A stretch of 64,000 nucleotides of DNA from Mucilaginibacter inviolabilis. Lineage in GTDB: Bacteria > Bacteroidota > Bacteroidia > Sphingobacteriales > Sphingobacteriaceae. Of this stretch, positions 53,010 to 61,793 are shown in pieces. The translations under genes and the position numbers were made by a program. The stretch is from the NCBI RefSeq assembly GCF_011089895.1, contig NZ_JAANAT010000005.1:62001-126000 (forward strand), in the 5' to 3' direction. Below the pieces are notes generated by a model, which made no database searches, was not told the DNA's origin, and saw nothing but the letters and a program-made list of their open reading frames with translations. Within the stretch, counting starts at the first letter, position 1. Every line of letters begins with the position of its first letter.

Positions 53010-53504
53010 ATGGAAAAGAATAAAACCACCATCAACGCCGTACCCGGCAAACAGGAAATTTTTATTACCCGCGAATTTGATGCTCCGCGCGAGCTGGTGT
53101 TTAAAGCATTTACCGATCCGGAATTGGTAGTACAATGGCTGGGCGGTCAGTGTAATCTCACCATGCGGATAGAAAAATACGAAGCCAAAGCAGGCGGCTC
53201 CTATCGTTATATCCATACCGATCCGGCCGGCAACGAATATGGTTTTCATGGCGTTTGTCATGAAAGCACCGCTCCTGAACGCATCATTCAAACATTTGAA
53301 TTCGAGGGATTACCAGAAGCAGGCCATGTGGTACTGGAAACTACAAAATTCGAAGCCTTAGCCAATAACCGGACAAGAATAGTCACGCAATCTGTATTTC
53401 AATCAGTTGCTGATCGCGATGGCATGCTGCAATCAGGCATGGAGCAAGGAGTTCTTGACTCGCACGCGCGGCTAGAGGAGTTGCTGGCTACCGTTGCAGC
53501 CTGA
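53010..53504 (+). CDS. SRPBCC/AHSA1 (activator of Hsp90 ATPase homologue 1-like) protein
   Basis: A 164-residue helix-grip protein: IFITREFDAPRELVFKAFTD, PELVVQWLGGQCNLTMRIEK, GGSYRYIHTDPAGNEYGFHG, PERIIQTFEFEGLPEAGHVV and a C-terminal helix GMLQSGMEQGVLDSHARLEE. Binds a hydrophobic ligand in its cavity in related proteins; ligand unknown. Its pairing with an ArsR repressor is very common across bacteria. A long inverted repeat begins 14 nt after its stop. Confidence 0.9.
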   Translation: MEKNKTTINAVPGKQEIFITREFDAPRELVFKAFTDPELVVQWLGGQCNLTMRIEKYEAKAGGSYRYIHTDPAGNEYGFHGVCHESTAPERIIQTFEFEGLPEAGHVVLETTKFEALANNRTRIVTQSVFQSVADRDGMLQSGMEQGVLDSHARLEELLATVAA

Positions 53505-53518
53505 TAGAAGATATATGC

Positions 53519-53607
53519 CATTGCGAGGAGGAACGACGAAGCAATCTCGTAGCTATTCCTATCCATAAGAACGCGAGGAGATTGCTTCGTCGTTCCTCCT
53601 CGCAATG
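53519..53607. repeat. perfect 30-bp inverted repeat (family B)
   Basis: Arms 53519-53548 and 53578-53607 are exact reverse complements around a 29-nt loop (CATTGCGAGGAGGAACGACG at the outer end). No related copy is seen in this window. It follows the AHSA1 gene and is not trailed by a T-run. The rest of the gap to 53723 holds nothing I recognise. Confidence 0.85.
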
Positions 53608-53723
53608 ACATGAGGTAGATTCGTTGTAAGTAACAGCACCTGTTAAATAAAGTTAAATCCCTGTTTACAATTACTTTATCAGCAAAAACAATGGTATTTT
53701 GCAGTGATTAACCACGCCATACT

Positions 53724-54611
53724 ATGAAGCCATTGTTCTACCTGCTAACAAGCATTGTTTTATCAGGAATGCTGTTATCCTGTAACGGTACATCTAAAAG
53801 TCCCGGATCAAACGCTAAAATGGCTATTCATGATAATGGCGTCAATATAGCTTATACAGATACCGGCAAAAATGATACTGCTTTACTTTTTGTACACGGC
53901 TGGTGCATCAACAAATCTTACTGGACCAATCAAGCCACTTATTTTGGAAAGAAATACCGGGTGATAGCTATTGATCTTCCAGGCTTTGGCGAATCGGGCA
54001 AAAACCGTAACAACTGGAATACGCTGACATTTAGCCGTGATGTTGATTCGGTAATTAAACAACTGGATTTGAAAAAAGTAATACTGATCGGCCACTCTAT
54101 GTCGGGTGATATTGTATTACAAGCTGCTGTTGATAATCCGAAACAGGTGATCGGTCTGGTGGTGGTAGATGTTTTCAAGAATGTAAAGGAAAGTGCACCT
54201 CAGTCAGCAAAAGAAAAAAAGGATTATGCAACAGCTATAGATTCACTGAAACATCACTTCAAAAAAATAGCTTTCGAATATTTTAACCAATCCCTTTTTT
54301 ATACCACAACTACCGCAGCAGTTAAAACCCGGGTACTTAATGACGTTGCCCATGTTGACACCTCAATTGCCGCGGCCTGCATGGAAGATAATGGCGACTT
54401 TAACGAAATAGCAAAGCTAAAAGCGGCTAAAACAAAGCTATACCTCATCAATAGCGATGTAGAACCTACCGACACCACACATCTGGCAAGTAATCAGATC
54501 CCCTTCAAGTTATTGTATATCCATGCCACCGGGCATTTCCCGATGATCGAAAAACCGCGGGAATTCAATACCCTTTTAGATAAAGCCATTGCGGATATTA
54601 AAACTCACTAA
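53724..54611 (+). CDS. alpha/beta hydrolase lipoprotein
   Basis: A 295-residue hydrolase, probably anchored in the envelope by lipobox MLLSC (Cys20). Fold markers: LLFVHGWCINKSYW (oxyanion HGW), DLPGFGESG, nucleophile S125 in IGHSMSGDI, Asp in INSDVEPTDTTH and H271 in HATGHFPMIEKP, so the triad is complete. The lid is short. Substrate unknown; ester hydrolase or haloalkane/epoxide-type enzyme cannot be told apart. Single gene with 75 nt to the next. Confidence 0.9.
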   Translation: MKPLFYLLTSIVLSGMLLSCNGTSKSPGSNAKMAIHDNGVNIAYTDTGKNDTALLFVHGWCINKSYWTNQATYFGKKYRVIAIDLPGFGESGKNRNNWNTLTFSRDVDSVIKQLDLKKVILIGHSMSGDIVLQAAVDNPKQVIGLVVVDVFKNVKESAPQSAKEKKDYATAIDSLKHHFKKIAFEYFNQSLFYTTTTAAVKTRVLNDVAHVDTSIAAACMEDNGDFNEIAKLKAAKTKLYLINSDVEPTDTTHLASNQIPFKLLYIHATGHFPMIEKPREFNTLLDKAIADIKTH

Positions 54612-54686
54612 TAGCGCCCTTTTGATTAGGTTTTCGTTTTTAACAAGTCAGAATGATGTATCTTGTAGATCTATAAAAGACTATAA

Positions 54687-55874
54687 ATGAAACACCTTCT
54701 TTTCTTTATCCTGTTTCTGGGGGTTCAAACGGGATTTTCTCAATCAAAACTGCCGGTCATCAAAGCAACTTCAAAAAATGTGGATATCAATGATGGGGGT
54801 TATTTAGATAAAAATGCCTGGGTACTTTCACCAAAGATCAGGCCGGATGTTTTTACTGTCGAAAGAACAAGAAAAACCAAATGGGTTACTTTTTATACCG
54901 ATATCGACTCCATCAGGGTAAAAGTAAAACCCGGCACTCAATTCAACTTTGTGATAGTGCTCAATGGTAAAGACTCCTGCTATACACAAATTGCAAGTGC
55001 CATCCCCCCTGAAAATAACTCAGAAAATAATATGGCCAGGCATGATAGCATCTCGTTTACCTTAGTCGGCAATGATGTTATTTGTGTAAAAACCATTGTT
55101 AATAATACCGATACCTTAAACCTGCATTTTGATACCGGCTCCTGGAATTTCAGGTTAACAAAGGATGCTATCTTCAAAAAAACCAAACTGCTATCTAACC
55201 AGCCCGATGCTTTGGCGGGTAAAACAGCGCCCAACTACAACAAGTTAAATAAGGTGTTCAAATTACAAATGGGAAATCTGACCTGGACTAATCCTGAAGT
55301 TGCCCCCACAGACATAACGGCCCATGATATGGATGGGCGTTTCGGCTGGAATTTATTTGAGAGCAAAACCGTCGAAGTTAATTATGATCTCCATTTTTTG
55401 ATTATCCACTCCAAACCAATCAAGATCCCCAAAGGGTACGTGAGGTCAAAACTGCAGATTGTTCATTCTTTTGTTATTGCAAAAGCGAATTTTGAAATAG
55501 AGAAGAAAAAGTATTTTGGCGATTTTTTATTCGACACAGGTTCAAATACAGCCATTATTTTAGATAGCGCCTGGATAAGTAAACAAAACTTTCCCAGAAA
55601 CTTAAAACTAATCAAATCGCTGGTATTGCACAATCCTAAAGGGGTAGCATTTGAAACAAAAGTGGTGCTTGCACCGCTGTTAACCATTAATAGTTTTGAA
55701 TTAAACAACATACCCACACTTATTTTAGGCAGCAAAAACCCGGCAGGTTTTGAGATCAATAACTTTGGTAATGAATTTTTGAAACGATTTAACATGATAC
55801 TCGATTTCAAAAACGACTACCTATACCTAAAACCTAATAAATTAGCAAACATAAAATACAGGGAAAATTCCTAA
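54687..55874 (+). CDS. secreted aspartyl protease-like protein with two DTGS motifs
   Basis: A 395-residue exported protein (signal peptide MKHLLFFILFLGVQTGFSQ). It has two retropepsin/pepsin-type active-site motifs in one chain: D149 in LHFDTGSWNF and D283 in FLFDTGSNTAIIL, 134 residues apart, each with a hydrophobic strand before it. The second lobe has NIPTLILGSKNPAGFEINNF and ILDFKNDYLYLKPN, the hydrophobic-hydrophobic-Gly-like closing of the fold. Both aspartates make a bilobal enzyme as in pepsin plausible. The N-terminal 110 residues have no clear family. A terminator follows 8 nt after the stop. Confidence 0.82.
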   Translation: MKHLLFFILFLGVQTGFSQSKLPVIKATSKNVDINDGGYLDKNAWVLSPKIRPDVFTVERTRKTKWVTFYTDIDSIRVKVKPGTQFNFVIVLNGKDSCYTQIASAIPPENNSENNMARHDSISFTLVGNDVICVKTIVNNTDTLNLHFDTGSWNFRLTKDAIFKKTKLLSNQPDALAGKTAPNYNKLNKVFKLQMGNLTWTNPEVAPTDITAHDMDGRFGWNLFESKTVEVNYDLHFLIIHSKPIKIPKGYVRSKLQIVHSFVIAKANFEIEKKKYFGDFLFDTGSNTAIILDSAWISKQNFPRNLKLIKSLVLHNPKGVAFETKVVLAPLLTINSFELNNIPTLILGSKNPAGFEINNFGNEFLKRFNMILDFKNDYLYLKPNKLANIKYRENS

Positions 55875-55882
55875 GGGATAAC

Positions 55883-55910
55883 AAAAGAGCCGCATAAGCA
55901 CGGCTCTTTT
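55883..55910 (+). terminator. intrinsic terminator after the aspartyl protease gene
   Basis: AAAAGAGCCG, 8-nt loop, CGGCTCTTTT, then GTTTTATTT. A second small hairpin, ATGCCGAA with TTCGGCAT (55994-56014), lies further on in the gap to hflX. Confidence 0.9.
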
Positions 55911-56033
55911 GTTTTATTTCTCACGGACAACAGTGGACTTGTTTCAGGATTCCACAGGATAGGTGAGCAATATGTTTTATTCCTGCTCATGAGATGCCGA
56001 AATAAATTCGGCATGACTCAATTTCATCCAAAG

Positions 56034-56058
56034 TTCCCCCTTCAGGGGGTTAGGGGGC
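56034..56058. repeat. G/C-run gene-end element, copy 2
   Basis: Exact reverse complement of 52376-52400, placed just after the hflX stop codon (minus strand), so its orientation relative to transcription is the same as in copy 1. Confidence 0.75.
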
Positions 56059-56060
56059 CC

Positions 56061-57245
56061 TCAATACAACAACTGATCATACGGATATCTTTCGGTATGT
56101 ATGGCTTTCACTTCGTTATACAACAGATCCCTGAATTCGTCGACATTCTCTTTTTTAGTAGCCGATATAAATATCGCCGGGCTGTTATTCTTCGCCATCC
56201 AGCTATGTTTAAAATCCTCTAGTGTAAGTGGCTCGGCTTGTGGCTCCAACTGGTGTTCTTCGGGTTTAAAAGCATCTATCTTATTAAACACCGTGATCAT
56301 CTTTTTATCAATAGCGCCGATATCTTTCAGGGTTTCGTTAACGGTACGTATCTGGTCTTCAAAGTTCGGATGCGATACATCCACCACATGTACCAGGATA
56401 TCAGCTTCGCGCACCTCATCCAGGGTCGATTTAAAGCACTCCACCAAATGGTGAGGCAGCTTGCGGATAAACCCAACCGTATCCGATAACAGGAAAGGCA
56501 CATTTTCAATCACCACTTTCCGTACAGTAGTATCCAGCGTAGCAAACAGCTTATTCTCGGCAAATACATCCGATTTGGATATCATGTTCATGATGGTTGA
56601 TTTGCCCACGTTGGTATACCCCACCAAAGCGGCACGCACCATCTGGTTACGGTTTTTGCGCTGTGTTTCGTTCTGTTTATCTATTTGCTTTAGCTTTTCT
56701 TTCAGCAATGATATTTTATTCAGGATCAAACGCCTGTCGGTCTCAATTTGTGATTCACCCGGACCACGCATACCAATACCACCTTTCTGGCGCTCAAGGT
56801 GCGTCCATAAACGGGTAAGGCGGGGCAACAGGTATTGCAGCTGAGCCAGCTCTACCTGGGTTTTAGCCTGGGCGGTTTGTGCCCGGTTGGCAAAAATATC
56901 CAGTATCAGGTTATTACGATCCAATATTTTCACCTGCAATTCCCGTTCAATATTACGCATTTGCGATGGCGACAGCTCGTCGTCAAAAACCACCATATCA
57001 ATCTCCTCTTCAATAACAAAGGCTTTAATATCTTCCAGTTTACCAGAGCCTACAAAAGTTGCCCTGTCCGGGCGTTGCAGTTTTTGGGTAAAACTCGTTA
57101 CTGTTTCGCCACCGGCAGTGGCCACCAAAAATTCCAGTTCCTCTAAATACTCCTTCTCCTGCTCATCGGTTACGTGCGGTGTCATTACACCAACCAAAAC
57201 AGCTTTTTCCTGCTTCACAGCAGTATCGTAAAATTTTTGTTTCAT
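56061..57245 (-). CDS. hflX: ribosome-associated GTPase HflX
   Basis: GTPase that splits stalled or hibernating 70S ribosomes under stress; 394 residues. The N-terminal HflX domain (about 10-120, FVGSGKLEDIKAFVIEEEID) is followed by a linker with LWTHLERQKGGIGMRGPGES (the family GxGxRGPGE motif) and RRLILNKISLLKEKL. G1 is GYTNVGKST near 209, G3 DTVGFIRKLPHHLVECFKST, and G4 FNKID; the C-terminal part follows. Divergent from aat; a palindrome stands between them (57267-57290). Confidence 0.96.
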   Translation of the reverse strand: MKQKFYDTAVKQEKAVLVGVMTPHVTDEQEKEYLEELEFLVATAGGETVTSFTQKLQRPDRATFVGSGKLEDIKAFVIEEEIDMVVFDDELSPSQMRNIERELQVKILDRNNLILDIFANRAQTAQAKTQVELAQLQYLLPRLTRLWTHLERQKGGIGMRGPGESQIETDRRLILNKISLLKEKLKQIDKQNETQRKNRNQMVRAALVGYTNVGKSTIMNMISKSDVFAENKLFATLDTTVRKVVIENVPFLLSDTVGFIRKLPHHLVECFKSTLDEVREADILVHVVDVSHPNFEDQIRTVNETLKDIGAIDKKMITVFNKIDAFKPEEHQLEPQAEPLTLEDFKHSWMAKNNSPAIFISATKKENVDEFRDLLYNEVKAIHTERYPYDQLLY

Positions 57246-57266
57246 TAATTACAGTATATCAATCCA

Positions 57267-57290
57267 AATGCCATTTCAGCAAATGGCATT
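57267..57290. promoter_or_regulatory. palindrome in the divergent hflX/aat region
   Basis: AATGCCATTT, CAGC, AAATGGCATT: perfect 10-bp arms with a 4-nt spacer, 22 nt upstream of the hflX start. Shape and place suit a dimeric regulator. Confidence 0.45.
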
Positions 57291-57458
57291 CATTTAAGCA
57301 CAACCTTTATTTTGCTGATGCCAAAATTACAGTAAAGCAATATATAAATTATATTCTTATTTATTTTACGCACCAGCCTTTCAAAACATTACATGTAAAT
57401 TTTCATGATACTTCCATCCATATGATAAGGGATCGATAAAAGCTTAAATTTGCGCCTG

Positions 57459-58094
57459 ATGATATTCAGGCTCGATAAACGTTTAGTATTTCCTGAGCCC
57501 GCTCTGGCCGAACCAGACGGGCTTTTAGCTGTAGGCGGCGATTTATCGACCCGGCGCCTGCTGCTGGCCTATCAAAACGGCATCTTCCCCTGGTATAGTG
57601 ACGATACGCCCATCTTGTGGTATTCGCCGCATGAACGTTTTGTGCTTTATCCGCAAGAGCTCAATATATCCCGGTCTATGCGCCGGGTGCTCAACTCAGG
57701 CAGGTTCAGCGTTACCGCCGATACCTGTTTTAATGAGGTGATCACGGCCTGCTCCACCGTTCCGCGTGAAGGACAGGATGGTACCTGGATCACCGACGAT
57801 ATGAAGGCCGCCTATAATCAGTTACATGCCGAAGGTTATGCCCATTCGGTTGAAGTTTGGCAGGAGCAGGAATTAGTTGGTGGCATTTACGGCGTACAGG
57901 TAGGCGATATTTTTTGCGGCGAAAGTATGTTTAGCAAAGTAAGTAATGCCTCCAAAACGGCGCTTATCCATGTATGCCAAAGCGGTCTCTACAAACTCGT
58001 AGATTGCCAGGTACACACAGATCACATGGAATCAATGGGCGCCCGGATGATCAGCAGGGAGCAGTACATGGCTGTTTTAAACTCCCCCAATTAA
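57459..58094 (+). CDS. aat: leucyl/phenylalanyl-tRNA-protein transferase
   Basis: Adds Leu or Phe to N-terminal Arg/Lys of proteins, marking them for ClpS-ClpAP (N-degron); 211 residues. Family motifs: FPEPALAEPDGLLAVGGDLS, LLLAYQNGIFPWYSDDTPIL, WYSPHERFVLYP, HSVEVWQEQELVGGIYGVQV, FCGESMFSKVSNASKTALIH, and DCQVHTDHMESMGARMISRE. ATG at 57459 is preferred; a TTG three codons earlier is possible. Followed 57 nt later by ruvC. Confidence 0.96.
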   Translation: MIFRLDKRLVFPEPALAEPDGLLAVGGDLSTRRLLLAYQNGIFPWYSDDTPILWYSPHERFVLYPQELNISRSMRRVLNSGRFSVTADTCFNEVITACSTVPREGQDGTWITDDMKAAYNQLHAEGYAHSVEVWQEQELVGGIYGVQVGDIFCGESMFSKVSNASKTALIHVCQSGLYKLVDCQVHTDHMESMGARMISREQYMAVLNSPN

Positions 58095-58151
58095 AAAAGC
58101 TTTCAGCTTTCTGCCTTCGGCTTTTAGCTGCGATATAACTACCTTTGAAAC

Positions 58152-58730
58152 GTGCAGCAAGTAAACACCAAAGAACGTATCATTTTAGGCATCGATCCCG
58201 GCACCGCCGTAATGGGCTATGGACTGGTTAAAGAAACCGGACCCAAAATAGAACTCCTGGCCCTGGGCGTAGTGAAAATGGAAAAGCTGGACGATCATAT
58301 GCTTAAACTGCAGCGTATATTCGAAAAAACCGTTGCCCTTATTGATAATTACAAACCCGATTGCCTGGCTATTGAGGCCCCTTTCTATGGTAAAAACATA
58401 CAGGTGATGCTCAAACTGGGCCGTGCACAGGGGGTGGCCATGGCTGCAGCATTATCGCGCAGTATTGATATTACCGAATATGCGCCCCGTAAAATAAAAC
58501 AATCCATCACCGGTAATGGCAATGCCACAAAGGAACAGGTTGCCGCCATGCTGCAAAACCTGCTCAGCTTTAAAGAAACCCCGGATTTTCTGGATGCTAC
58601 CGACGGACTGGCCGTGGCCGTTTGCCACTCCTTTCAGCGCATATCCACAGGCAGCAAAACCGGCAGTAAAAAATCATACTCCGGCTGGGACACTTTTGTA
58701 AAGGATAACGTGAAAAGAATTGTGAAGTAG
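58152..58730 (+). CDS. ruvC: crossover junction endonuclease RuvC
   Basis: Holliday junction resolvase, 192 residues from a GTG start. Catalytic carboxylates: D15 (LGIDPGTAVMG), E75 (AIEAPFYGKN), and D148/D151 (LDATDGLAVAVCH) with H159. DNA-binding segment RKIKQSITGNGNATKEQVAA. The C-terminal 30 residues (STGSKTGSKKSYSGWDTFVK) extend past the usual core. GTG is the only start close to the first strand. Terminator hairpin at 58781-58819. Confidence 0.97.
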   Translation: MQQVNTKERIILGIDPGTAVMGYGLVKETGPKIELLALGVVKMEKLDDHMLKLQRIFEKTVALIDNYKPDCLAIEAPFYGKNIQVMLKLGRAQGVAMAAALSRSIDITEYAPRKIKQSITGNGNATKEQVAAMLQNLLSFKETPDFLDATDGLAVAVCHSFQRISTGSKTGSKKSYSGWDTFVKDNVKRIVK

Positions 58731-58780
58731 ATCTGCAGCATTTCCACATACGCTTAAATTTTCGTATATTTATATCAACC

Positions 58781-58819
58781 AACAGCCCGGATGTTTTATA
58801 AACAGACACCCGGGCTGTT
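58781..58819 (+). terminator. hairpin downstream of ruvC
   Basis: AACAGCCCGG (58781-58790) pairs with CCGGGCTGTT (58810-58819); the loop can fold further (TGTTT/AAACA). It is followed by only a few Ts (TAGTTTAAAG). The rest of the gap to 59113 (about 290 nt) is AT-rich, without a gene, and holds copy 2 of the GTTTAAAAAG-type palindrome and a weak TATTTTTG -7-like element (59090-59097). Confidence 0.65.
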
Positions 58820-59018
58820 TAGTTTAAAGAAAAGAAGGGCCAAAACCAACCGTTTTACATCTAGTTATTTGAAAATCAATTATTTAATACTTTTTAAAGT
58901 TTTAAAAACGCCTCAAAACCCGGCTAAAATTTGTTAAAAAGTGTTAAAATAGATGGTTTTGAACGAATTTTGAGCCGTTTTTACGCTGTTTTCGATCTGA
59001 AATTTGTTAAAATTCAAG

Positions 59019-59039
59019 GTTTAAAAAGTTTTTTTGAAC
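59019..59039. repeat. AT-rich imperfect palindrome, copy 2
   Basis: Same as 4156-4175 with one additional T in the T-run. It lies 75 nt upstream of the CsbD-like gene. An analogous TTGTTAAAA motif also recurs nearby (58930s and 59003-59011). Confidence 0.3.
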
Positions 59040-59113
59040 CATCTGTAATACTGCTGATATTTTAAAATACCGCGGCGATGTATTTTTTATATTTTTGCTG
59101 AAAATAATTAGTC

Positions 59114-59329
59114 ATGGCTGAGATCAGTATCACCAACAAGGATTGGGAGCGCATCAAAATAAAAGTACAACGCAAATATAACCACCTTACCGACGAGCAA
59201 TTGCAATACGCCGAAGGCCAGGAAGAAAGCCTGATAACCAAATTAATGGACTTGGTGAACCGCGACCGCAAGTATGTGGTATTCACTTTGAAAAAGGCTT
59301 TGGTAAATATTGACAATAACAGGCTGTAA
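59114..59329 (+). CDS. small CsbD-like stress protein
   Basis: A 71-residue soluble protein: DWERIKIKVQRKYNHLTDEQ, then LQYAEGQEESLITKLMDLVN. The W-x(n)-K-x-K-Y-x-x-LTD-x-x-L-x-x-x-x-G pattern is that of CsbD (general stress proteins whose role is unknown), though the usual second helix (YGxxxxEAEK) is replaced here by RDRKYVVFTLKKALVNI. Assignment is therefore moderate. It stands 53 nt before the S41 peptidase gene on the same strand. Confidence 0.65.
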   Translation: MAEISITNKDWERIKIKVQRKYNHLTDEQLQYAEGQEESLITKLMDLVNRDRKYVVFTLKKALVNIDNNRL

Positions 59330-59382
59330 ATAAGACCCGGTTTGTAAAAAACAATAAGCTTTTTTGTATTTTTATAGGCTTA

Positions 59383-61137
59383 ATGAAGAAACTGGGTATG
59401 GCGATCAATAAAAGATATAAAAAGATAGGTTTATTTGCCGGTATAGCATTACTGGCAGGCGGTGGACTGGCTTTTAATGACGACCTGTTCCAGATATCGA
59501 AAAATCTGGATGTTTTTGCCTCGGTTTATAAAGAGGTGAATATCAACTACGTAGACAACATCAATTCGGCAAAACTGGTAAAAACAGGTGTTGATGCCAT
59601 GCTCGACGGGCTCGACCCATACACCGAATTTGTTCCCGAATCGGAAATTGAAGATTATAAGCTGCATTATGTAAGCACCCAGTACGGGGGTATCGGTTCC
59701 AGCATTTTTGCACGCAATGGCAAGGTATATGTATCTGATGTTTTCTCTGGTTTTCCGGCTCAGAAGGCCGATATACACCCCGGCGACCAGATTCTGAAAA
59801 TAAATGACATTGATCTTACAGGAAAAAATAACGACCAGGTAAGCCTGCTGCTCAAAGGTTCAAAAGGGGCGCCCATCAAATTGCTGCTCAAACGCGATAA
59901 TACACCGCAACCTTTTGAAAAGAACCTGATCCGTGATGAAATCAAGCAGCCCAACGTATCCTATTTTGGTATGGTTGAGGGTAACATGGGCTATATCAAA
60001 CTGGATAAATTCCTGGAAAATTCAGCAGCCGAGGTTACCAACGCGCTGGTGACACTAAAAAAGAGCAATCCAAACGGTATTATATTAGATCTGCGCTCAA
60101 ACGGAGGGGGTATACTACAGGAAGCAGTAAAAATCGTGAACCTGTTTGTACAGAAAGATGTAGAAGTAGTATCGCAAAAAGGAAAGATCAAGGATAAAAA
60201 CTTTACCTATAGTACAGTAAGTACACCGTTAGAGCCTAATCTGCCCCTGGTAGTGCTGGTAAACAGTCACTCTGCCTCGGCATCAGAAATTGTAGCCGGC
60301 TCTCTGCAGGATCTTGACCGCGCTATTATCATTGGGCAGCGCAGTTATGGTAAAGGTCTGGTACAGCAAACCTTTAACCTGCCTTATAACAGCCTGGTTA
60401 AAATAACCATTGCCAAATACTATGTGCCGTCGGGCCGTTGTATACAGGCCCTGGATTATACACACCGCAAAGATGATGGCAGCGTGGTAAAAGTAGCGGA
60501 TTCATTGATCCATGAGTTTAAAACAAAAAATGGCCGGTCGGTTTTTGATGGCAGCGGCATTTACCCGGATATTTTTATCAAACAGGAAAAATTTGCCAAT
60601 GTAACCCAGGCACTGGTAGGTAAGCTGCTGATATTTGATTACGCCACCGTTTACCGCGACACGCACGCTAAAATAGCCGAACCAAAAGAGTTTAGCTTAT
60701 CTGATGCTGATTACAATGATTTTGTAAAATACCTGGCCGATAAGAATTACAGCTATACCACCTCTGCCGAGAAAGTATTGAGCAGTTTAAAAACGGAAGC
60801 CACCAAAGAAAAGCAGTTTGGTGACATCCAGGGTGAATATGATATTTTAAAGGCAAAACTACTGACCAGCAAAAAGAACGATCTGCAGCAGCATAAAGCC
60901 GAAATAAAACAGGTATTGGAAAACGAAATAGCTTCCCGCTATTATTTTGAACGGGGGCGTTACGAAACCAATTTCAAATACGATAAAGAGCTGGCCCAGG
61001 CGGTAAAAACCATGCAGGATAAGGCGCAGATCGCGTCGATATTAAAGGGTGAAGGCAACTACAAAGTGATTGGAAAACCCGTACTGGCAATGGCCGGAAA
61101 AAAGGCTGCGGATAAAGACTCAGACGACGAGCAATAG
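59383..61137 (+). CDS. S41 family C-terminal processing peptidase (CtpA/Tsp-like)
   Basis: Serine-lysine protease of 584 residues. An N-terminal membrane anchor or signal (LFAGIALLAGGGLAF, about 15-30) is followed by a helical part with DPYTEFVPESEIEDY, PDZ domain (about 100-190, GIGSSIFARNGKVYVSDVFS), and the catalytic core with S299 in NSHSASASEIVAGSL and K324 in GQRSYGKGLVQQ, the spacing of Tsp. A helical C-terminal part (about 440-584, KNDLQQHKAEIKQVLENEIA) follows. It cuts periplasmic or outer membrane proteins from their C-termini. The string up to 61137 is followed by the paralog pair, with 120 nt between. Confidence 0.94.
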   Translation: MKKLGMAINKRYKKIGLFAGIALLAGGGLAFNDDLFQISKNLDVFASVYKEVNINYVDNINSAKLVKTGVDAMLDGLDPYTEFVPESEIEDYKLHYVSTQYGGIGSSIFARNGKVYVSDVFSGFPAQKADIHPGDQILKINDIDLTGKNNDQVSLLLKGSKGAPIKLLLKRDNTPQPFEKNLIRDEIKQPNVSYFGMVEGNMGYIKLDKFLENSAAEVTNALVTLKKSNPNGIILDLRSNGGGILQEAVKIVNLFVQKDVEVVSQKGKIKDKNFTYSTVSTPLEPNLPLVVLVNSHSASASEIVAGSLQDLDRAIIIGQRSYGKGLVQQTFNLPYNSLVKITIAKYYVPSGRCIQALDYTHRKDDGSVVKVADSLIHEFKTKNGRSVFDGSGIYPDIFIKQEKFANVTQALVGKLLIFDYATVYRDTHAKIAEPKEFSLSDADYNDFVKYLADKNYSYTTSAEKVLSSLKTEATKEKQFGDIQGEYDILKAKLLTSKKNDLQQHKAEIKQVLENEIASRYYFERGRYETNFKYDKELAQAVKTMQDKAQIASILKGEGNYKVIGKPVLAMAGKKAADKDSDDEQ

Positions 61138-61257
61138 CACAATCTGCTAAATATCAATAAATTACATATTTGTAACTGATTAGTTACCCCGCAATACAGC
61201 TGTTGGCTAAACTTTTGTTTAAGCTGGTTGTCATACATACAACCAACACAAAAACAA

Positions 61258-61767
61258 ATGAAAAAGATCATTTTAACTGCGATTATACTGCTAAGCTGCT
61301 TATCAGTAAAAATAGCCAGCGCTCAAATAAGTTTAAGTATCAATATTGGCAGCCAGCCAGAATGGGGCCCTACAGGCTATGATCATGCCGATTATTATTA
61401 CCTGCCCGATATCGACTCCTATTATGACGTGAATGCCCATCAATATGTTTATATGAACAATAATGTATGGGTACACGGTGCGGCTCTGCCACCGCGTTTT
61501 GGCAATTATGATGTTTACCACAGCTATAAAGTAGTAGTAAACCAACCTTCTCCCTGGGTTCATAATGATGTGATCAGGAAAAAATATATAAGTTATAGAG
61601 GTCGCCGTGACCAAACTATCATCCGCGACAGCAAAGAGGTGAAATATACCAACCATTGGAGAGGCGACCGTGGAAACAGCCGCAGGGTTGTGGTACATAA
61701 AACCGTTAGAGATGATCACCGCGATGATGATCACCGTGACCACGGTGGTGACGGACACAGGAATTAA
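61258..61767 (+). CDS. secreted YYDV-repeat-like protein, paralog 1
   Basis: A 169-residue exported protein (MKKIILTAIILLSCLSVKIA then SAQ). The mature part shows NIGSQPEWGPTGYDHADYYY, LPDIDSYYDVNAHQYVYMNN, NVWVHGAALPPRFGNYDVYH and RGRRDQTIIRDSKEVKYTNH. The tail is rich in Arg, His and Asp (HRDDDHRDHGGDGHRN). Aligns over its first 140 residues with the protein at 61998. I know this type from Bacteroidota genomes as a conserved protein without function. Rho-independent terminator at 61794-61821. Confidence 0.8.
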   Translation: MKKIILTAIILLSCLSVKIASAQISLSINIGSQPEWGPTGYDHADYYYLPDIDSYYDVNAHQYVYMNNNVWVHGAALPPRFGNYDVYHSYKVVVNQPSPWVHNDVIRKKYISYRGRRDQTIIRDSKEVKYTNHWRGDRGNSRRVVVHKTVRDDHRDDDHRDHGGDGHRN

Positions 61768-61793
61768 TTATTGTTGTTAATTTTTATATACAA

